Shown here one piece after another: positions 16,497-24,780 of a DNA stretch of 64,000 bases. This DNA is from Rhodobacter sp. TJ_12 (lineage in GTDB: Bacteria; Pseudomonadota; Alphaproteobacteria; Rhodobacterales; Rhodobacteraceae): contig NZ_NRRD01000006.1 in assembly GCF_020023995.1 (NCBI RefSeq), forward strand, positions 1-64,000, read 5' to 3'. Made by a program: the position numbers and the translations under genes. Numbering within the stretch: the stretch's first letter is position 1; the number at the start of each line of letters is the position of its first letter. The notes below the pieces were generated by a model. It had not been told where the DNA came from and made no database searches. It saw nothing but the letters and a program-made list of their open reading frames with translations.

Positions 16497-17139
16497 TTTC
16501 TCCCCCGCTGCGGTGCCCACGGGCATCGTTGAGGTCAATGGAAAGCCCTACATGGCCGATGCCAAGGGCGCGTTGATGCCTGTGGAACTGATCAAGCCAC
16601 AGCACCTTCTTGAAGATGAAACCGTTCGCAAGATCATGGGCTTTGCCTTGGCGCTGAGCGAGCAGGTCAAGCGCTTCAAAGAGCATACGTTCGAGGATCT
16701 TGGCGCTTTCGACGCCATTCTCGAGCAGCAATATGGTCTCACCAAGGGCGGTCCGAAAGGCAATCGCACCTATCAGACCCATGACGGGCTGATGAAAATC
16801 GAGGTGCGCGTCAACGATTTGATGGATTTCGGCCCCGAGCTGCAAGTGGGCAAGGCGCTACTCGATGAATGTTTGAACGAGTGGTCAGCCGACAGCCGCC
16901 CGGAAATCCGCGCGCTGATCACCAAGACGTTCAACACCGATAAAGAAGGCCAAGTGAACCGGGCCCTTCTGTTCACAATGTTGAGCCTCGAGGTGGAAGA
17001 CACACGCTGGAACCGCGCGATGGACGCGATCCGCGAGGCGATCCGTGTCGTCGGCTCGAAAACCTATTACCGGATCCAGATGCGTAGCGCACCCGATGCG
17101 CCGTGGACTTCGGTGACGATCGACCTCGCAAAAGCCTGA
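16489..17139 (+). CDS. DUF3164 family phage protein
   Basis: The 216-residue protein matches the DUF3164 family found in Mu-like phages and some GTA-bearing relatives: an N-terminal YMADAKGALMPVELI, a helical centre and a C-terminal KTYYRIQMRSAP segment. The family often accompanies MuA/MuB, and its biochemical role is unknown. The selected ATG overlaps the preceding stop by eight bases. An in-frame ATG 33 codons upstream lies wholly within the previous gene. Confidence 0.8.
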   Translation: MSDFSPAAVPTGIVEVNGKPYMADAKGALMPVELIKPQHLLEDETVRKIMGFALALSEQVKRFKEHTFEDLGAFDAILEQQYGLTKGGPKGNRTYQTHDGLMKIEVRVNDLMDFGPELQVGKALLDECLNEWSADSRPEIRALITKTFNTDKEGQVNRALLFTMLSLEVEDTRWNRAMDAIREAIRVVGSKTYYRIQMRSAPDAPWTSVTIDLAKA

Positions 17140-17212
17140 GATTTCCCGGCCGCCCACTCCGGCCGGTCCCCCCGCCACTCGCGGACCCACCCAAGCCAAA
17201 CAGGAGAGACCT

Positions 17213-17494
17213 ATGGCGAAAACGACCACTTTTTCGAAATCTGACCTGATCGACGCCGTCGCGGCGCATACCGGTTTTGCAAAGACCAACGTCAAGGACA
17301 TGCTCGACGCCACGCTTGGCGAAATCGGCACCCAGACCGCCGCTGGGTCGAAAGTGACACTCATCGGCTTCGGATCTTTCGAACAACGGCACAAAAAGGC
17401 CCGCATGGGGCGCAACCCGGCCACGGGCGCGGAGGTCGAGATCCCGGCCAGCACGCATTTGGCATTCAAGCCCGCGAAACCGAAAAAATCCTGA
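17213..17494 (+). CDS. HU-family DNA-binding protein (phage-encoded)
   Basis: The 93-residue protein has the full HU/IHF fold: N-terminal helices (KSDLIDAVAAHTGF, AKTNVKDMLDATLGEI), then the GFGSFEQRHKKARMGRNP DNA-contact arm and the closing FKPAK. HU is a cofactor for Mu transpososome assembly, so a phage copy near MuA/MuB probably supports transposition or compacts DNA. GGAGAG precedes the ATG. Confidence 0.93.
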   Translation: MAKTTTFSKSDLIDAVAAHTGFAKTNVKDMLDATLGEIGTQTAAGSKVTLIGFGSFEQRHKKARMGRNPATGAEVEIPASTHLAFKPAKPKKS

Positions 17495-17572
17495 CGCGAA
17501 ACGCCCCTCGGGCGACCGGGGGACGTCGTCTCGGCGTGGTGGCCGGGGCCTGATGAGCAGCTGGAGAATGGC

Positions 17573-18481
17573 ATGTATACCTTGAAGCACCTGGCCGACG
17601 GAAGCACGGAGCTTTGCGTTTTGAAACCGTTCCGCGTGGCCCTGTTTTACGACCAGACGCTGGCGGCCACCGTGGCCGAAAGCCTCAACGACCTTGAAAG
17701 CCTGCGCGAACCGAGCGTTCCGGGCTTTAAGGATGCAGTGGAAGAAGACGCGGCCAATGATTTTGGTGATGATGACGGCGCGTGGCCGATCGAGAGTGAA
17801 AGCGCATCGCGTGACCCGGTGCCGTTGGTGAAAGATCGCGCGGCGGCATCGGCTGAGCTCGAATGCGAAGGCACCCACGGCGAAGCGACAATGCCTGCGC
17901 AAAAAGTTGACGGTCGGCAAATCGACGCGAACAAGCTTCTGGATGCCATTGTGGATTCAATGAAAAAGGATGTGGCAGCGGAAGCCGCCGCTAAGCAAAC
18001 GGAAGCCCCAAAGGCCGAACCGACCGAGAATGATTGGGACGGCGCCTTTATTGCGATCCAAGGCGGGGCGACGATGAGCGATGTGGCTGAGACGCTTGGT
18101 GTGTCCATGCCGCAGCTTCGGGGCAAATACGGGGCTTGGAGCCGAAAGCAAAAGAAAGATGCCGTTGTTCCCGAGCCAATGGCCAATGACACCCCTGCAC
18201 CAGCTTCAGCTGCCGAGAATGAGCAGCGCCCGTTTTGGTGGCGTCAACTCGTCGAAATGCTCGGCAAGCTCGGCTATCGCGACGGCTGGACCGCGCAGCG
18301 CGATCTTGAGCTTGTTGAAGCCTTGGCCAGTGGCCGGCAGATGGCCGACATCGCAGATGCTCTTGGCGTCGAATTCGGGAAGGCCAAGGCGCGCTTCATC
18401 GCGCTGACGCCCGACGGTTTGACGATCGAAAAGCAGTCGCAGCTTTTGCAGGTGCTGCGTGCCCGCGCCGGGGCCGCCTGA
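17573..18481 (+). CDS. Phage protein with two HTH-like segments, unknown function
   Basis: A 302-residue acidic protein. The central region is low-complexity. Two helix-turn-helix-like repeats are visible, GGATMSDVAETLGVSMPQLRGK (shown only in part as ATMSDVAETLGVSMPQLR) near residue 165 and ASGRQMADIADALGVEFGKA near residue 255; the pair suggests duplication. Possibly a DNA-binding structural or regulatory protein. No family recognised. Confidence 0.6.
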   Translation: MYTLKHLADGSTELCVLKPFRVALFYDQTLAATVAESLNDLESLREPSVPGFKDAVEEDAANDFGDDDGAWPIESESASRDPVPLVKDRAAASAELECEGTHGEATMPAQKVDGRQIDANKLLDAIVDSMKKDVAAEAAAKQTEAPKAEPTENDWDGAFIAIQGGATMSDVAETLGVSMPQLRGKYGAWSRKQKKDAVVPEPMANDTPAPASAAENEQRPFWWRQLVEMLGKLGYRDGWTAQRDLELVEALASGRQMADIADALGVEFGKAKARFIALTPDGLTIEKQSQLLQVLRARAGAA

Positions 18482-18482
18482 C

Positions 18483-18701
18483 ATGATGATCTCGACCGAT
18501 TTCGGCGTTCATATCAACCCACAATTCGTCGCGGCGATGGAGTGGGTCACCGGGCCCACTCCGAAGCCTAGCGGCTACAAGGCGCTGCGGGTGACGATGT
18601 GCACAGGCGCTGTGTTTCATATTGAGGCGGCTCCGACGAATTTCGGGGCCGATCAGATCGAGGTCGCCATTCTCAAAGCGCATGCGGGAGGTGTTCAGTG
18701 A
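18483..18701 (+). CDS. Small phage protein, paralogue of the gene at 24780
   Basis: The 72-residue product starts at one of two adjacent ATGs. Its N-terminal pattern (ISTDFGVHINPQFVAAMEW) closely resembles that of the 75-residue protein at 24780-25007 (IRINKDLHINPAFVASLEW), so the phage carries two copies of one small family in its early and head regions. It looks like a small beta-rich domain. Function unknown. Confidence 0.6.
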   Translation: MMISTDFGVHINPQFVAAMEWVTGPTPKPSGYKALRVTMCTGAVFHIEAAPTNFGADQIEVAILKAHAGGVQ

Positions 18702-19147
18702 CCAACCTCAATGCAGTGATCAATATCGCCAAGGGCCAGCTCGGCATGGCCGAGGATGATTACCGCGCGATGCTGAACCGCGTCACCGGCAAGGCCTCGC
18801 TCAAGGTGATGTCCGATCGTCAGAAAACCGCCGTTCTTGACGAAATGAAGCGCTTGGGGTTTTCCAAAACAAGCGGCAAGCGCGCGCCTGCGAAACGGGC
18901 AGATGTGCGCTATTGCCATGTGCTTTGGGGGCTCTTGCAAAAGGCGGGGGTGGTGAAAGTGGCAGGCGCGAAGGGGCTCAACGCCTTCATCCGCGCCCGC
19001 TATGGCGCCGCCTGGGGCGCGGTGCCGATCGACATCGACCGGATGACCGACGCCAAGCAGATCAGCACCGTGATCGAGGCCCTGCAGGCTTGGTGCAAAC
19101 GCCACAACATCCCCACTGAATTGCCTAGGGAGGGAGATCGGAAATGA
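18698..19147 (+). CDS. GemA/Gp16 family regulator
   Basis: The 149-residue protein matches the Mu Gp16/GemA family (DUF1018): an N-terminal INIAKGQLGMAEDDYRAML, a linker with basic residues, and a C-terminal VIEALQAWCKRHN. In Mu, GemA modulates host gene expression and DNA supercoiling. Its place before the Mor-like gene fits the end of the early/middle region. Confidence 0.88.
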   Translation: MTNLNAVINIAKGQLGMAEDDYRAMLNRVTGKASLKVMSDRQKTAVLDEMKRLGFSKTSGKRAPAKRADVRYCHVLWGLLQKAGVVKVAGAKGLNAFIRARYGAAWGAVPIDIDRMTDAKQISTVIEALQAWCKRHNIPTELPREGDRK

Positions 19148-19251
19148 TGACCTTCGTGCTTGACTATCTGCGCGCCCATTACTGGCTGACCGTCGCCGCC
19201 CCGGGCACGATGATCGTGATCACCGCCACCGTGTTCTGGGGGCTGAAATGA
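19144..19251 (+). CDS. Tiny phage membrane protein
   Basis: A 35-codon frame encodes mostly one transmembrane helix (WLTVAAPGTMIVITATVFWG). GGAGGGAG lies a few bases before the ATG, and it overlaps both neighbours through ATGA junctions, which argues for a real gene. Function unknown; such peptides in the lysis/early region can be holin modulators. Confidence 0.5.
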   Translation: MMTFVLDYLRAHYWLTVAAPGTMIVITATVFWGLK

Positions 19252-19463
19252 GCGGCCTGCGCCCCGACATGCCGATCCACCAGCGCATCGCCACGATTGT
19301 CGAGGCGCTTGAGGTGGTGCTGAACCGCAGCCCGCTGATGGAAATCGGAGGCACTGGAAATGGCGATGGGCAATTCGTCTGGGTCAGGGGGCCAGGCGAA
19401 AAAGACATGGATACCGGGATCCATGTGGAAGAAATTGCCCGCGAATTGGAGGTGTTGCTCTGA
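19248..19463 (+). CDS. Small phage protein of unknown function
   Basis: A 71-residue protein (MSGLRPDMPIHQR...) that couples to both neighbours by overlapping stop/start codons. It has an acidic C-terminal helix and no recognised motif. Confidence 0.5.
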   Translation: MSGLRPDMPIHQRIATIVEALEVVLNRSPLMEIGGTGNGDGQFVWVRGPGEKDMDTGIHVEEIARELEVLL

Positions 19464-19840
19464 TGGTCGCCTATTCCTTTCAGAAGCGCTTCGCGCCGAA
19501 GATCGTCGATGGCTCAAAACGCCAGACGATCCGAGGGCAGCGCAAGCGCCATGCCCGCCCTGGAGAGATGCTCCAGCTTTTCACGGGGATGCGCACGGTG
19601 CATTGCCAGAAAATCATCCCGGATGTGCGCTGCCTCGGTGCTGACCCGATCCGCATTGAATTTGATCTCGAAGGCAATATTGCGGCGATCGAAGTCTGCG
19701 GGGCGGCGATCGATGATCTTGATACCTTTGCGGTGGCGGATGGCTTCGAGGCCTCGTTCGACATGGCTGGCTTCTGGGTGATGCAGCATGGCTTGATTCG
19801 CACATTCCGCGGAACGCTTATCACCTGGGATGTTGTGTGA
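19463..19840 (+). CDS. ASCH-domain protein
   Basis: The 125-residue protein has the ASCH/PUA-like layout: SFQKRFAPKIVDGSKRQTIR with the conserved Lys/Arg and Thr, then the GEMLQLFTGMRT strand, a conserved Cys, and a C-terminal hydrophobic strand set. ASCH domains bind RNA or modified nucleotides, and some have hydrolase or amidohydrolase activity. Several phages carry one next to replication or modification genes. Here it precedes a DNA methyltransferase, to which it is coupled. Confidence 0.72.
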   Translation: MVAYSFQKRFAPKIVDGSKRQTIRGQRKRHARPGEMLQLFTGMRTVHCQKIIPDVRCLGADPIRIEFDLEGNIAAIEVCGAAIDDLDTFAVADGFEASFDMAGFWVMQHGLIRTFRGTLITWDVV

Positions 19841-20508
19841 TGGCTGCGAACACCAGTGCTGCCGTCATGGCCCAACGCGCCGAGCCGCATGACAGCCTTG
19901 ACGACTTCCCGACGCCGCCTTGGGCAACGCGCGCGCTATGCGAATGGATTCTGGCTCAGGGAGACGATCTCTCGTTTTGCTATTGCCGTGAGCCTGCCGC
20001 GAACCGGGGGCATATGGTGCGACCGTTGCGCGAAGTGTTCGGGGCGGTTCGAGCATCCGATGTGCACGATTATGGCGTGGGTTTCTTGGTAGAGGATTAT
20101 CTTTTTGGGCCGCGTCCCTCAGTCGTGGATTGGACGATCACCAACCCACCATTTCGGCTTGCGGAGCAATTCATCAGCCGGGCGCTTGAGACGAGCCGCT
20201 GCGGTGTGGCGATGCTTGTGCGCTCAACCTTCATCGAAGGGAAAAGCCGCTGGACCTCACTGTTTTCGGTCACTCCCCCGAGCCATGTGCTGCAATTTTC
20301 GGAACGTGTCTTGATGCTGAAAGGACGGTTGGTGCGCGATGGGGCGGTTTGCCCGAAGCTGAAACGCCGCGTCACCTCAGCCACAGCCTATAGCTGGCTG
20401 GTGTGGAAATTGCCCCTTACGGTCCCCCCGCACACACGCCTAGAATGGATACCGCCCTGCCGATCCTCCCTTACTCGCCTCGGAGACTACGATGACCCGC
20501 AACTTTGA
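19840..20508 (+). CDS. Orphan adenine-type DNA methyltransferase
   Basis: The 222-residue protein has an N-terminal DDFPTPPW segment, a motif-I-like EPAANRGHM (residues 51-59, usual form EPACGxGxM) and the catalytic TNPPF (101-105), the (D/N)PPF signature of N6-adenine or N4-cytosine enzymes. No restriction gene is adjacent, so it is probably an orphan methylase used for protection from host restriction, comparable in purpose to Mu Mom but from a different family. The Cys-to-Ala and Gly-to-Asn changes in motif I are unusual. GTG at 19837 is an alternative start. Confidence 0.78.
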   Translation: MAANTSAAVMAQRAEPHDSLDDFPTPPWATRALCEWILAQGDDLSFCYCREPAANRGHMVRPLREVFGAVRASDVHDYGVGFLVEDYLFGPRPSVVDWTITNPPFRLAEQFISRALETSRCGVAMLVRSTFIEGKSRWTSLFSVTPPSHVLQFSERVLMLKGRLVRDGAVCPKLKRRVTSATAYSWLVWKLPLTVPPHTRLEWIPPCRSSLTRLGDYDDPQL

Positions 20509-20860
20509 CGTGCCCGAATCGCTCGTCGATGTGGCCGAAACTTTCGGCCTTGGCGTGGTGCTTACTCTCATGCAACAGTTCGGCGGGCAGGAGGTCGAAT
20601 TTCCGCGCCGCAAGCCGTCAGCCGCCCTGGTGGAAGCCTTTGGCGAAGAGCGTGCGCGGGATCTGTGTCATTTCCTGTCGGGCCAGCGGCTTTACGTGCC
20701 GCACGGTCGGGCTGGCAAGAAGCGGCTCGAGGTGCAGAGGCTGGCCGAGACCGGACGCGGGCGGCGCGAAATCGCCGCAGCCCTTGGAATTTCGCAGCGC
20801 CATGTGCGGCGGCTTGCGAACCGGCCACCAGATCAGCTCCCTCTCTTTCCTAACGATTGA
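20492..20860 (+). CDS. Mor-like middle/late transcription activator
   Basis: The 122-residue protein matches the Mor/C family: an N-terminal dimerisation region (VAETFGLGVVLTLMQQFGG), a central RLYVPHGR beta segment and a C-terminal helix-turn-helix (RREIAAALGISQRHVRRL). In Mu, Mor turns on the middle promoter and hence late genes. It closes the early cluster, is followed directly by a strong terminator, and the lysis genes begin 73 bases later. Confidence 0.88.
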   Translation: MTRNFDVPESLVDVAETFGLGVVLTLMQQFGGQEVEFPRRKPSAALVEAFGEERARDLCHFLSGQRLYVPHGRAGKKRLEVQRLAETGRGRREIAAALGISQRHVRRLANRPPDQLPLFPND

Positions 20861-20886
20861 CCCCCGGACCTGTGTCCGGGGGTTTT
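20861..20886 (+). terminator. Rho-independent terminator after the Mor-like gene
   Basis: CCCCCGGAC and GTCCGGGGG pair around a short loop and are followed by TTTTG. This separates the early/middle transcript from the lysis and head genes. A nearly identical hairpin occurs at 28810-28835. Confidence 0.88.
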
Positions 20887-20933
20887 GCTTTCGCGCGCGT
20901 GTCAGGGGTGGGGAAACGCGCGAGGAGCAAGAA

Positions 20934-21866
20934 ATGCAAACAAGCGAGCAAGGGATCGAGGCACTCACCCTCGAAGAAGGCGAGGTGCTGAAGGCCTATC
21001 GCTGCCCGGCAGGCAAATGGACGATCGGCCCAGGGCTGACCGCCGCGTCGGGGGTGATTGATCCTAAGCCGGGCATGGTGATCACCAAGGCACAATCGCG
21101 CGCGCTGACGAAGCAGGCTTTGGCGCGCAATTATGAGCCGCGCGTGGCAGGTGCCATGCCAAGTGCCGCGCAGCATGCCTTTGATGCAGGCATTTTGTTT
21201 GATTGGAATACCGGCGCGATCAAACGCGCAAGCTGGGTGAAGCTGTGGCGCCACGGCGCCGCGCGTTCCGCCGTGGAAGCCAAATTCCGGCTTTGGAACA
21301 AAGGCGGCGGCAAGGTGCTGCCCGGCCTTGTCAAGCGGCGCGAGCGCGAGCTGCTGATCCTGTTTGATGCCGAATATCCCGTCCTCACGCAGGAGTTTAC
21401 CTCGAAATCAATCGGCTTTGCCCGGTGGATGCTGAAGATGACCGTTGACGAGAAGTTTGAGGCGATGGGGGCTTTCTCGGCGCTCGGCTATAAGGTTGGC
21501 GGCAATCCCAAGATGATCGATGCGGCCGAGGTGCGTCGCTTCCAGTCTGACCACGCGCTCACCCCGGACGGCCTGATCGGCCGCGCTACCCTGTCCACAC
21601 TTCAGCGCCGGATCGACGCGGCTGCCAAGGCCAAAGCAGCAACGCCTGCGGTTGGGGCAACCGGCTCGACCGCCGCCAGCCTCACGCTGCCCGAAGGCAC
21701 CTCAGATTTTACCGATTGGCTCTCTGCCCAACCTTGGGTGATCGGGGCGGTCGCTGGTGTCATTGCGCTCTGGGTGCTGTGGCGTGCTTGGCAATACCGC
21801 GACGTGATCGCGGTCAAACTCACAACCCGCGCGCCCCGATTGGCCGCCCTGCTTCGGAGCTTCTGA
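20934..21866 (+). CDS. GH24 endolysin with peptidoglycan-binding domain and C-terminal membrane helix
   Basis: The 310-residue muramidase cleaves the cell wall at lysis. The catalytic pattern E15-x8-C24-x5-T30 (LEEGE...YRCPAGKWTIG) is the E-D/C-T form of phage lysozymes, with Cys in place of the T4-type Asp. A peptidoglycan-binding-like repeat is at about residues 195-225 (EVRRFQSDHALTPDGLIG), and one predicted transmembrane helix (WVIGAVAGVIALWVLWRAW) lies near residues 270-288. The C-terminal anchor is unusual. The ATG at 20934 has GAGGAG upstream; longer in-frame starts would run through the terminator. Confidence 0.88.
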   Translation: MQTSEQGIEALTLEEGEVLKAYRCPAGKWTIGPGLTAASGVIDPKPGMVITKAQSRALTKQALARNYEPRVAGAMPSAAQHAFDAGILFDWNTGAIKRASWVKLWRHGAARSAVEAKFRLWNKGGGKVLPGLVKRRERELLILFDAEYPVLTQEFTSKSIGFARWMLKMTVDEKFEAMGAFSALGYKVGGNPKMIDAAEVRRFQSDHALTPDGLIGRATLSTLQRRIDAAAKAKAATPAVGATGSTAASLTLPEGTSDFTDWLSAQPWVIGAVAGVIALWVLWRAWQYRDVIAVKLTTRAPRLAALLRSF

Positions 21867-22378
21867 TGTCTGCACTTGCAACTCTTGCCGGTTCGGCCGG
21901 TCTCAAAGTCGTTGAACGGATCATTGCAAAGAAGTTCGGCGACGGTGCGGGCCAGTTGGCCGGTGATGTCTTGGGCGCAGTGGCAGAGCAGGTTGGCGTA
22001 CCTGTTGAGCAACTCGACCAAGCGGCGGTGGAAAAGCCCGCGCTGGTGACACAGGCGCTGCGCGATGTCGAAGAGCGTAGCCCGGAACTGATCGCGCTCT
22101 ACGCCGCAGGTATTGAACTCCAGCGCGCACAGCTTGCCGCAGAGGCCAGCGAGCCGATCTGGATGCGCGCGTGGCGCCCGGCGGGCATGTATCTGCTTGG
22201 GCTGCTGTGGCTGTGGAACGTGATCGTGGTCCACATCGTCAACGCCGCCGCGAAGATCGACCTGCCGCAGATGCCCTTCGATCAGCTCGTGCAAATTTCC
22301 GGGCTCTACATGGGCCTTTATATGGGCGGTCACACGATCAAGGACGCCGTCACGAAATGGCGGGGCAGCGGAAAATGA
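21866..22378 (+). CDS. Holin-like membrane protein
   Basis: The 170-residue protein has a soluble helical N-terminus and two or three hydrophobic segments in the C-terminal half (AGMYLLGLLWLWNVIVVHIV, ISGLYMGLYMGG), as in the phage holins with three membrane segments that follow lysozyme in transposable phages. Start and stop overlap the neighbouring genes. It would permeabilise the inner membrane for the endolysin or collapse the membrane potential. Confidence 0.75.
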   Translation: MSALATLAGSAGLKVVERIIAKKFGDGAGQLAGDVLGAVAEQVGVPVEQLDQAAVEKPALVTQALRDVEERSPELIALYAAGIELQRAQLAAEASEPIWMRAWRPAGMYLLGLLWLWNVIVVHIVNAAAKIDLPQMPFDQLVQISGLYMGLYMGGHTIKDAVTKWRGSGK

Positions 22379-22635
22379 CCGACGTCCCAAGCCATATGCC
22401 CAGCCATTTTGCAGACAGTTTGAACCGGGCGCACCAGCGCCTCGATGGGCATGAAGAGCGGATCCGCAAGATCGAACTCGACGGTGCCACGATGGCGGAA
22501 TGGCGCAACAACACCACAGATAAGCTCGATTCCATTCGGTCCAGCATCACCTGGCTGATCCGGCTCATTCTCGGCGGCCTCGTTGCCGCTGCAATCACTT
22601 TCGTTGTCTCTGGAGGGCTCAATGGCGCGCAGTAA
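22375..22635 (+). CDS. XhlA-like lysis-associated protein
   Basis: The 86-residue protein has a coiled-coil N-terminus (RLDGHEERIRKIEL) and one C-terminal transmembrane helix (WLIRLILGGLVAAAITFVV), the layout of the haemolysin XhlA/spanin-like partner of phage holins. It overlaps the holin-like gene and the small terminase gene. Confidence 0.7.
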   Translation: MTDVPSHMPSHFADSLNRAHQRLDGHEERIRKIELDGATMAEWRNNTTDKLDSIRSSITWLIRLILGGLVAAAITFVVSGGLNGAQ

Positions 22636-23125
22636 TGAGGAAAAGCGCCGCAAGGCCCGGTCAGACTATGTTTTCCGCCGTTTCACAGCCGCCACCATTG
22701 CGGCCGCTTATGGCGTTTCGGAAAGCACCGTCGGGCGCTGGAAGAAAAGCGCCAAAGAAGAGGGCGACGATTGGGATCGCGCCCGCACGGCCCATGTGAT
22801 CGCGGGCGAAGGCGTCGAGGCGGTGGTTTCCACTGTCGTCGAAGATTTCATGATCCAAGCGCAAGAGATCTTGGAAGAGATCAAATCGGGCGATCACTCA
22901 ACCGGCGAAAAGGTTTCGATGCTCGTCGCGCTTTCGGATGCGATGACGAAGATGGCGGCTTCCGCCAAGAAATTCGCACCCAAGATCTCGGAACTCGGCG
23001 TGGCGCAAGATGTCATGGGCAAGATGCTCGAGTTCGTGCGCGAAAACTTCCCGCAACACTCGGCCGCGATCCTTGAGATCATCGAGCCGTTCAGTGAGCG
23101 GCTGGCCGAGATCTACACGTCATGA
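22622..23125 (+). CDS. Small terminase subunit (DUF1804 family)
   Basis: The 167-residue protein shows the DUF1804 layout of D3112/B3-type transposable phages: an N-terminal helix-turn-helix (FTAATIAAAYGVSESTVGRW), the DDWDRAR motif, a central oligomerisation helix and the C-terminal FPQHSAAILEIIEPF. It recognises phage ends for headful packaging. Overlap with the large subunit is four bases. Confidence 0.87.
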   Translation: MARSNEEKRRKARSDYVFRRFTAATIAAAYGVSESTVGRWKKSAKEEGDDWDRARTAHVIAGEGVEAVVSTVVEDFMIQAQEILEEIKSGDHSTGEKVSMLVALSDAMTKMAASAKKFAPKISELGVAQDVMGKMLEFVRENFPQHSAAILEIIEPFSERLAEIYTS

Positions 23126-24780
23126 CACGGCGGCCGCAGCTGAAGGCCGCTGTCAGCAAGAAGGACTTCCGCGACAAGATCGCGGAAATGGCGAGCGATT
23201 TTGCGCGCCATATCGAATTGAATGTCGAGGCGTTCTCGCCCGATCTCGCCGCAAAGAAAGCGCGCTTGGCAAGGGTCGCGGAGCCCGATGGGTTTCAGTT
23301 CTTCATGGAGACCTATCTGCCCCATTATGTGAAGGGCGAGCACAGCCTGTTTCACCAGCATATCTTCGCGCGCGTGCCTGAGATCCTCGCCTCCGAAAAG
23401 GGTGTGCGCGATCTTTTCATCGCGCCGCGTGGGGCTTCGAAATCGACCCACCTGTCGCTCGGCTTTGCGCTTTACTGCATCGCGCGCGGGCTCAAGCGCT
23501 ACATCATCGAAGTCTGCGACGTTTACGAGCAAGCCGCGCTTTTGATCGAGGCGATCAAGGCCGAGCTTACCACGAACGTCCGTTTACAGAATGATTTTCC
23601 TGACGCTTTCGGCCCGGGGCGGCTTTGGCGCGAGGGGGAGATCGTTACACGCAACAATATCCGCGTCGAGGGGCTGGGCGCGGCCAAGAAAATCCGGGGG
23701 CGCCGCCACGGCCCCTATCGGCCCGATCTTCTGTTTCTTGACGACATCGAGAACGATGAACAGGTGCGCAGCCCCGAACAGCGCAAGAAGCTCTGGAACT
23801 GGATCTATCGTGCCGCGCTCAAGGTCGGGCCGCCCGATGGCAGCATGGATGTGATCTGGGTCGGCACGGTGCTGCATTTCGACGCCGTGATCGTGCGCGC
23901 GGCCAAAGCGCCCTTGTGGAACGTGACCGAGTTCCAAGCGGTGGTGAAATTCCCCGACCGAATGGACCTTTGGGACCAGTTCGAAGAAACCTATCACAAC
24001 GATGGCGAAGAGGCCGCGCGCGCCTTTTACACCAGCAACAAGGCCGAGATGGATCTGGGCGCCGTGATCAACTGGCCCTCGGTCCAGCCGCTCGTCTGGC
24101 TGATGCTTGAGCGCGCGGCCGATCATGCTGCCTTCCAGACCGAGTATCAGAACAAACCAATCAGCGAGGGCAACCCGTTTGGCGATCTGACCTATTGGGT
24201 GCAGCCGCTGCGCGACTGGATCTTCTTTGGGGCAATCGACCCCAGCCTTGGCAAGAAAAGCAAGGGCCGCGACCCTTCGGCAATCTTGATCGGCGGATTT
24301 GATCGCATGGAAGGCCGGATGGATGTGGTCGAGGCCTCGATCCGCAAGCGCCTGCCCGATGTGATCATCTCCGACACGATTGCGCTCCAGCGCGAATATC
24401 GCGCGCTGATGTGGTTTGTTGAAACCGTCCAGTTTCAGGAGTTCCTGCGCACCGAGCTGATGACGCGGGCTGCGAAGGAAGGTGTGGGCATTTCGGCGGT
24501 GCCGATCACGCCATCGACCGACAAGGATTTGCGCATCGAACGCCTTCAGCCTCCGGTCTTGGCGGGCTTGATCCGCTTTAACCCGGCGCAACGCACCTTG
24601 ATCGACCAGCTGCAGCAATGGCCGAACGGAGACCATGATGACGGGCCCGATACGCTCGACATGCTTTGGCAAAACACCCTGTTTTACGCCGGAAAGGGCG
24701 GCGGCGGCGGGGATATGCTGACAGCGAGCACGCCCACCGGGGGCGACCGCCTGGGCGGCTATCGGTTGGGAGGTCGGTGA
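23122..24780 (+). CDS. Large terminase subunit
   Basis: The 552-residue packaging motor has a modified Walker A, APRGASKST (residues 101-109), Walker B LLFLDDIE (203-210), and an RNase H-like nuclease domain starting at AIDPSLG (Asp near 372) with a later DGPDTLDML motif. It matches the gp28-type terminase of Mu-like phages, which cuts host-flanked DNA for headful packaging. The C-terminal 25 residues are Gly-rich. Confidence 0.93.
   Translation: MTRRPQLKAAVSKKDFRDKIAEMASDFARHIELNVEAFSPDLAAKKARLARVAEPDGFQFFMETYLPHYVKGEHSLFHQHIFARVPEILASEKGVRDLFIAPRGASKSTHLSLGFALYCIARGLKRYIIEVCDVYEQAALLIEAIKAELTTNVRLQNDFPDAFGPGRLWREGEIVTRNNIRVEGLGAAKKIRGRRHGPYRPDLLFLDDIENDEQVRSPEQRKKLWNWIYRAALKVGPPDGSMDVIWVGTVLHFDAVIVRAAKAPLWNVTEFQAVVKFPDRMDLWDQFEETYHNDGEEAARAFYTSNKAEMDLGAVINWPSVQPLVWLMLERAADHAAFQTEYQNKPISEGNPFGDLTYWVQPLRDWIFFGAIDPSLGKKSKGRDPSAILIGGFDRMEGRMDVVEASIRKRLPDVIISDTIALQREYRALMWFVETVQFQEFLRTELMTRAAKEGVGISAVPITPSTDKDLRIERLQPPVLAGLIRFNPAQRTLIDQLQQWPNGDHDDGPDTLDMLWQNTLFYAGKGGGGGDMLTASTPTGGDRLGGYRLGGR

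Noticed and set aside
23584-24672. A 362-codon minus-strand frame opposite the large terminase
   Set aside because: Antisense shadow of a gene with intact Walker A and B and nuclease motifs.
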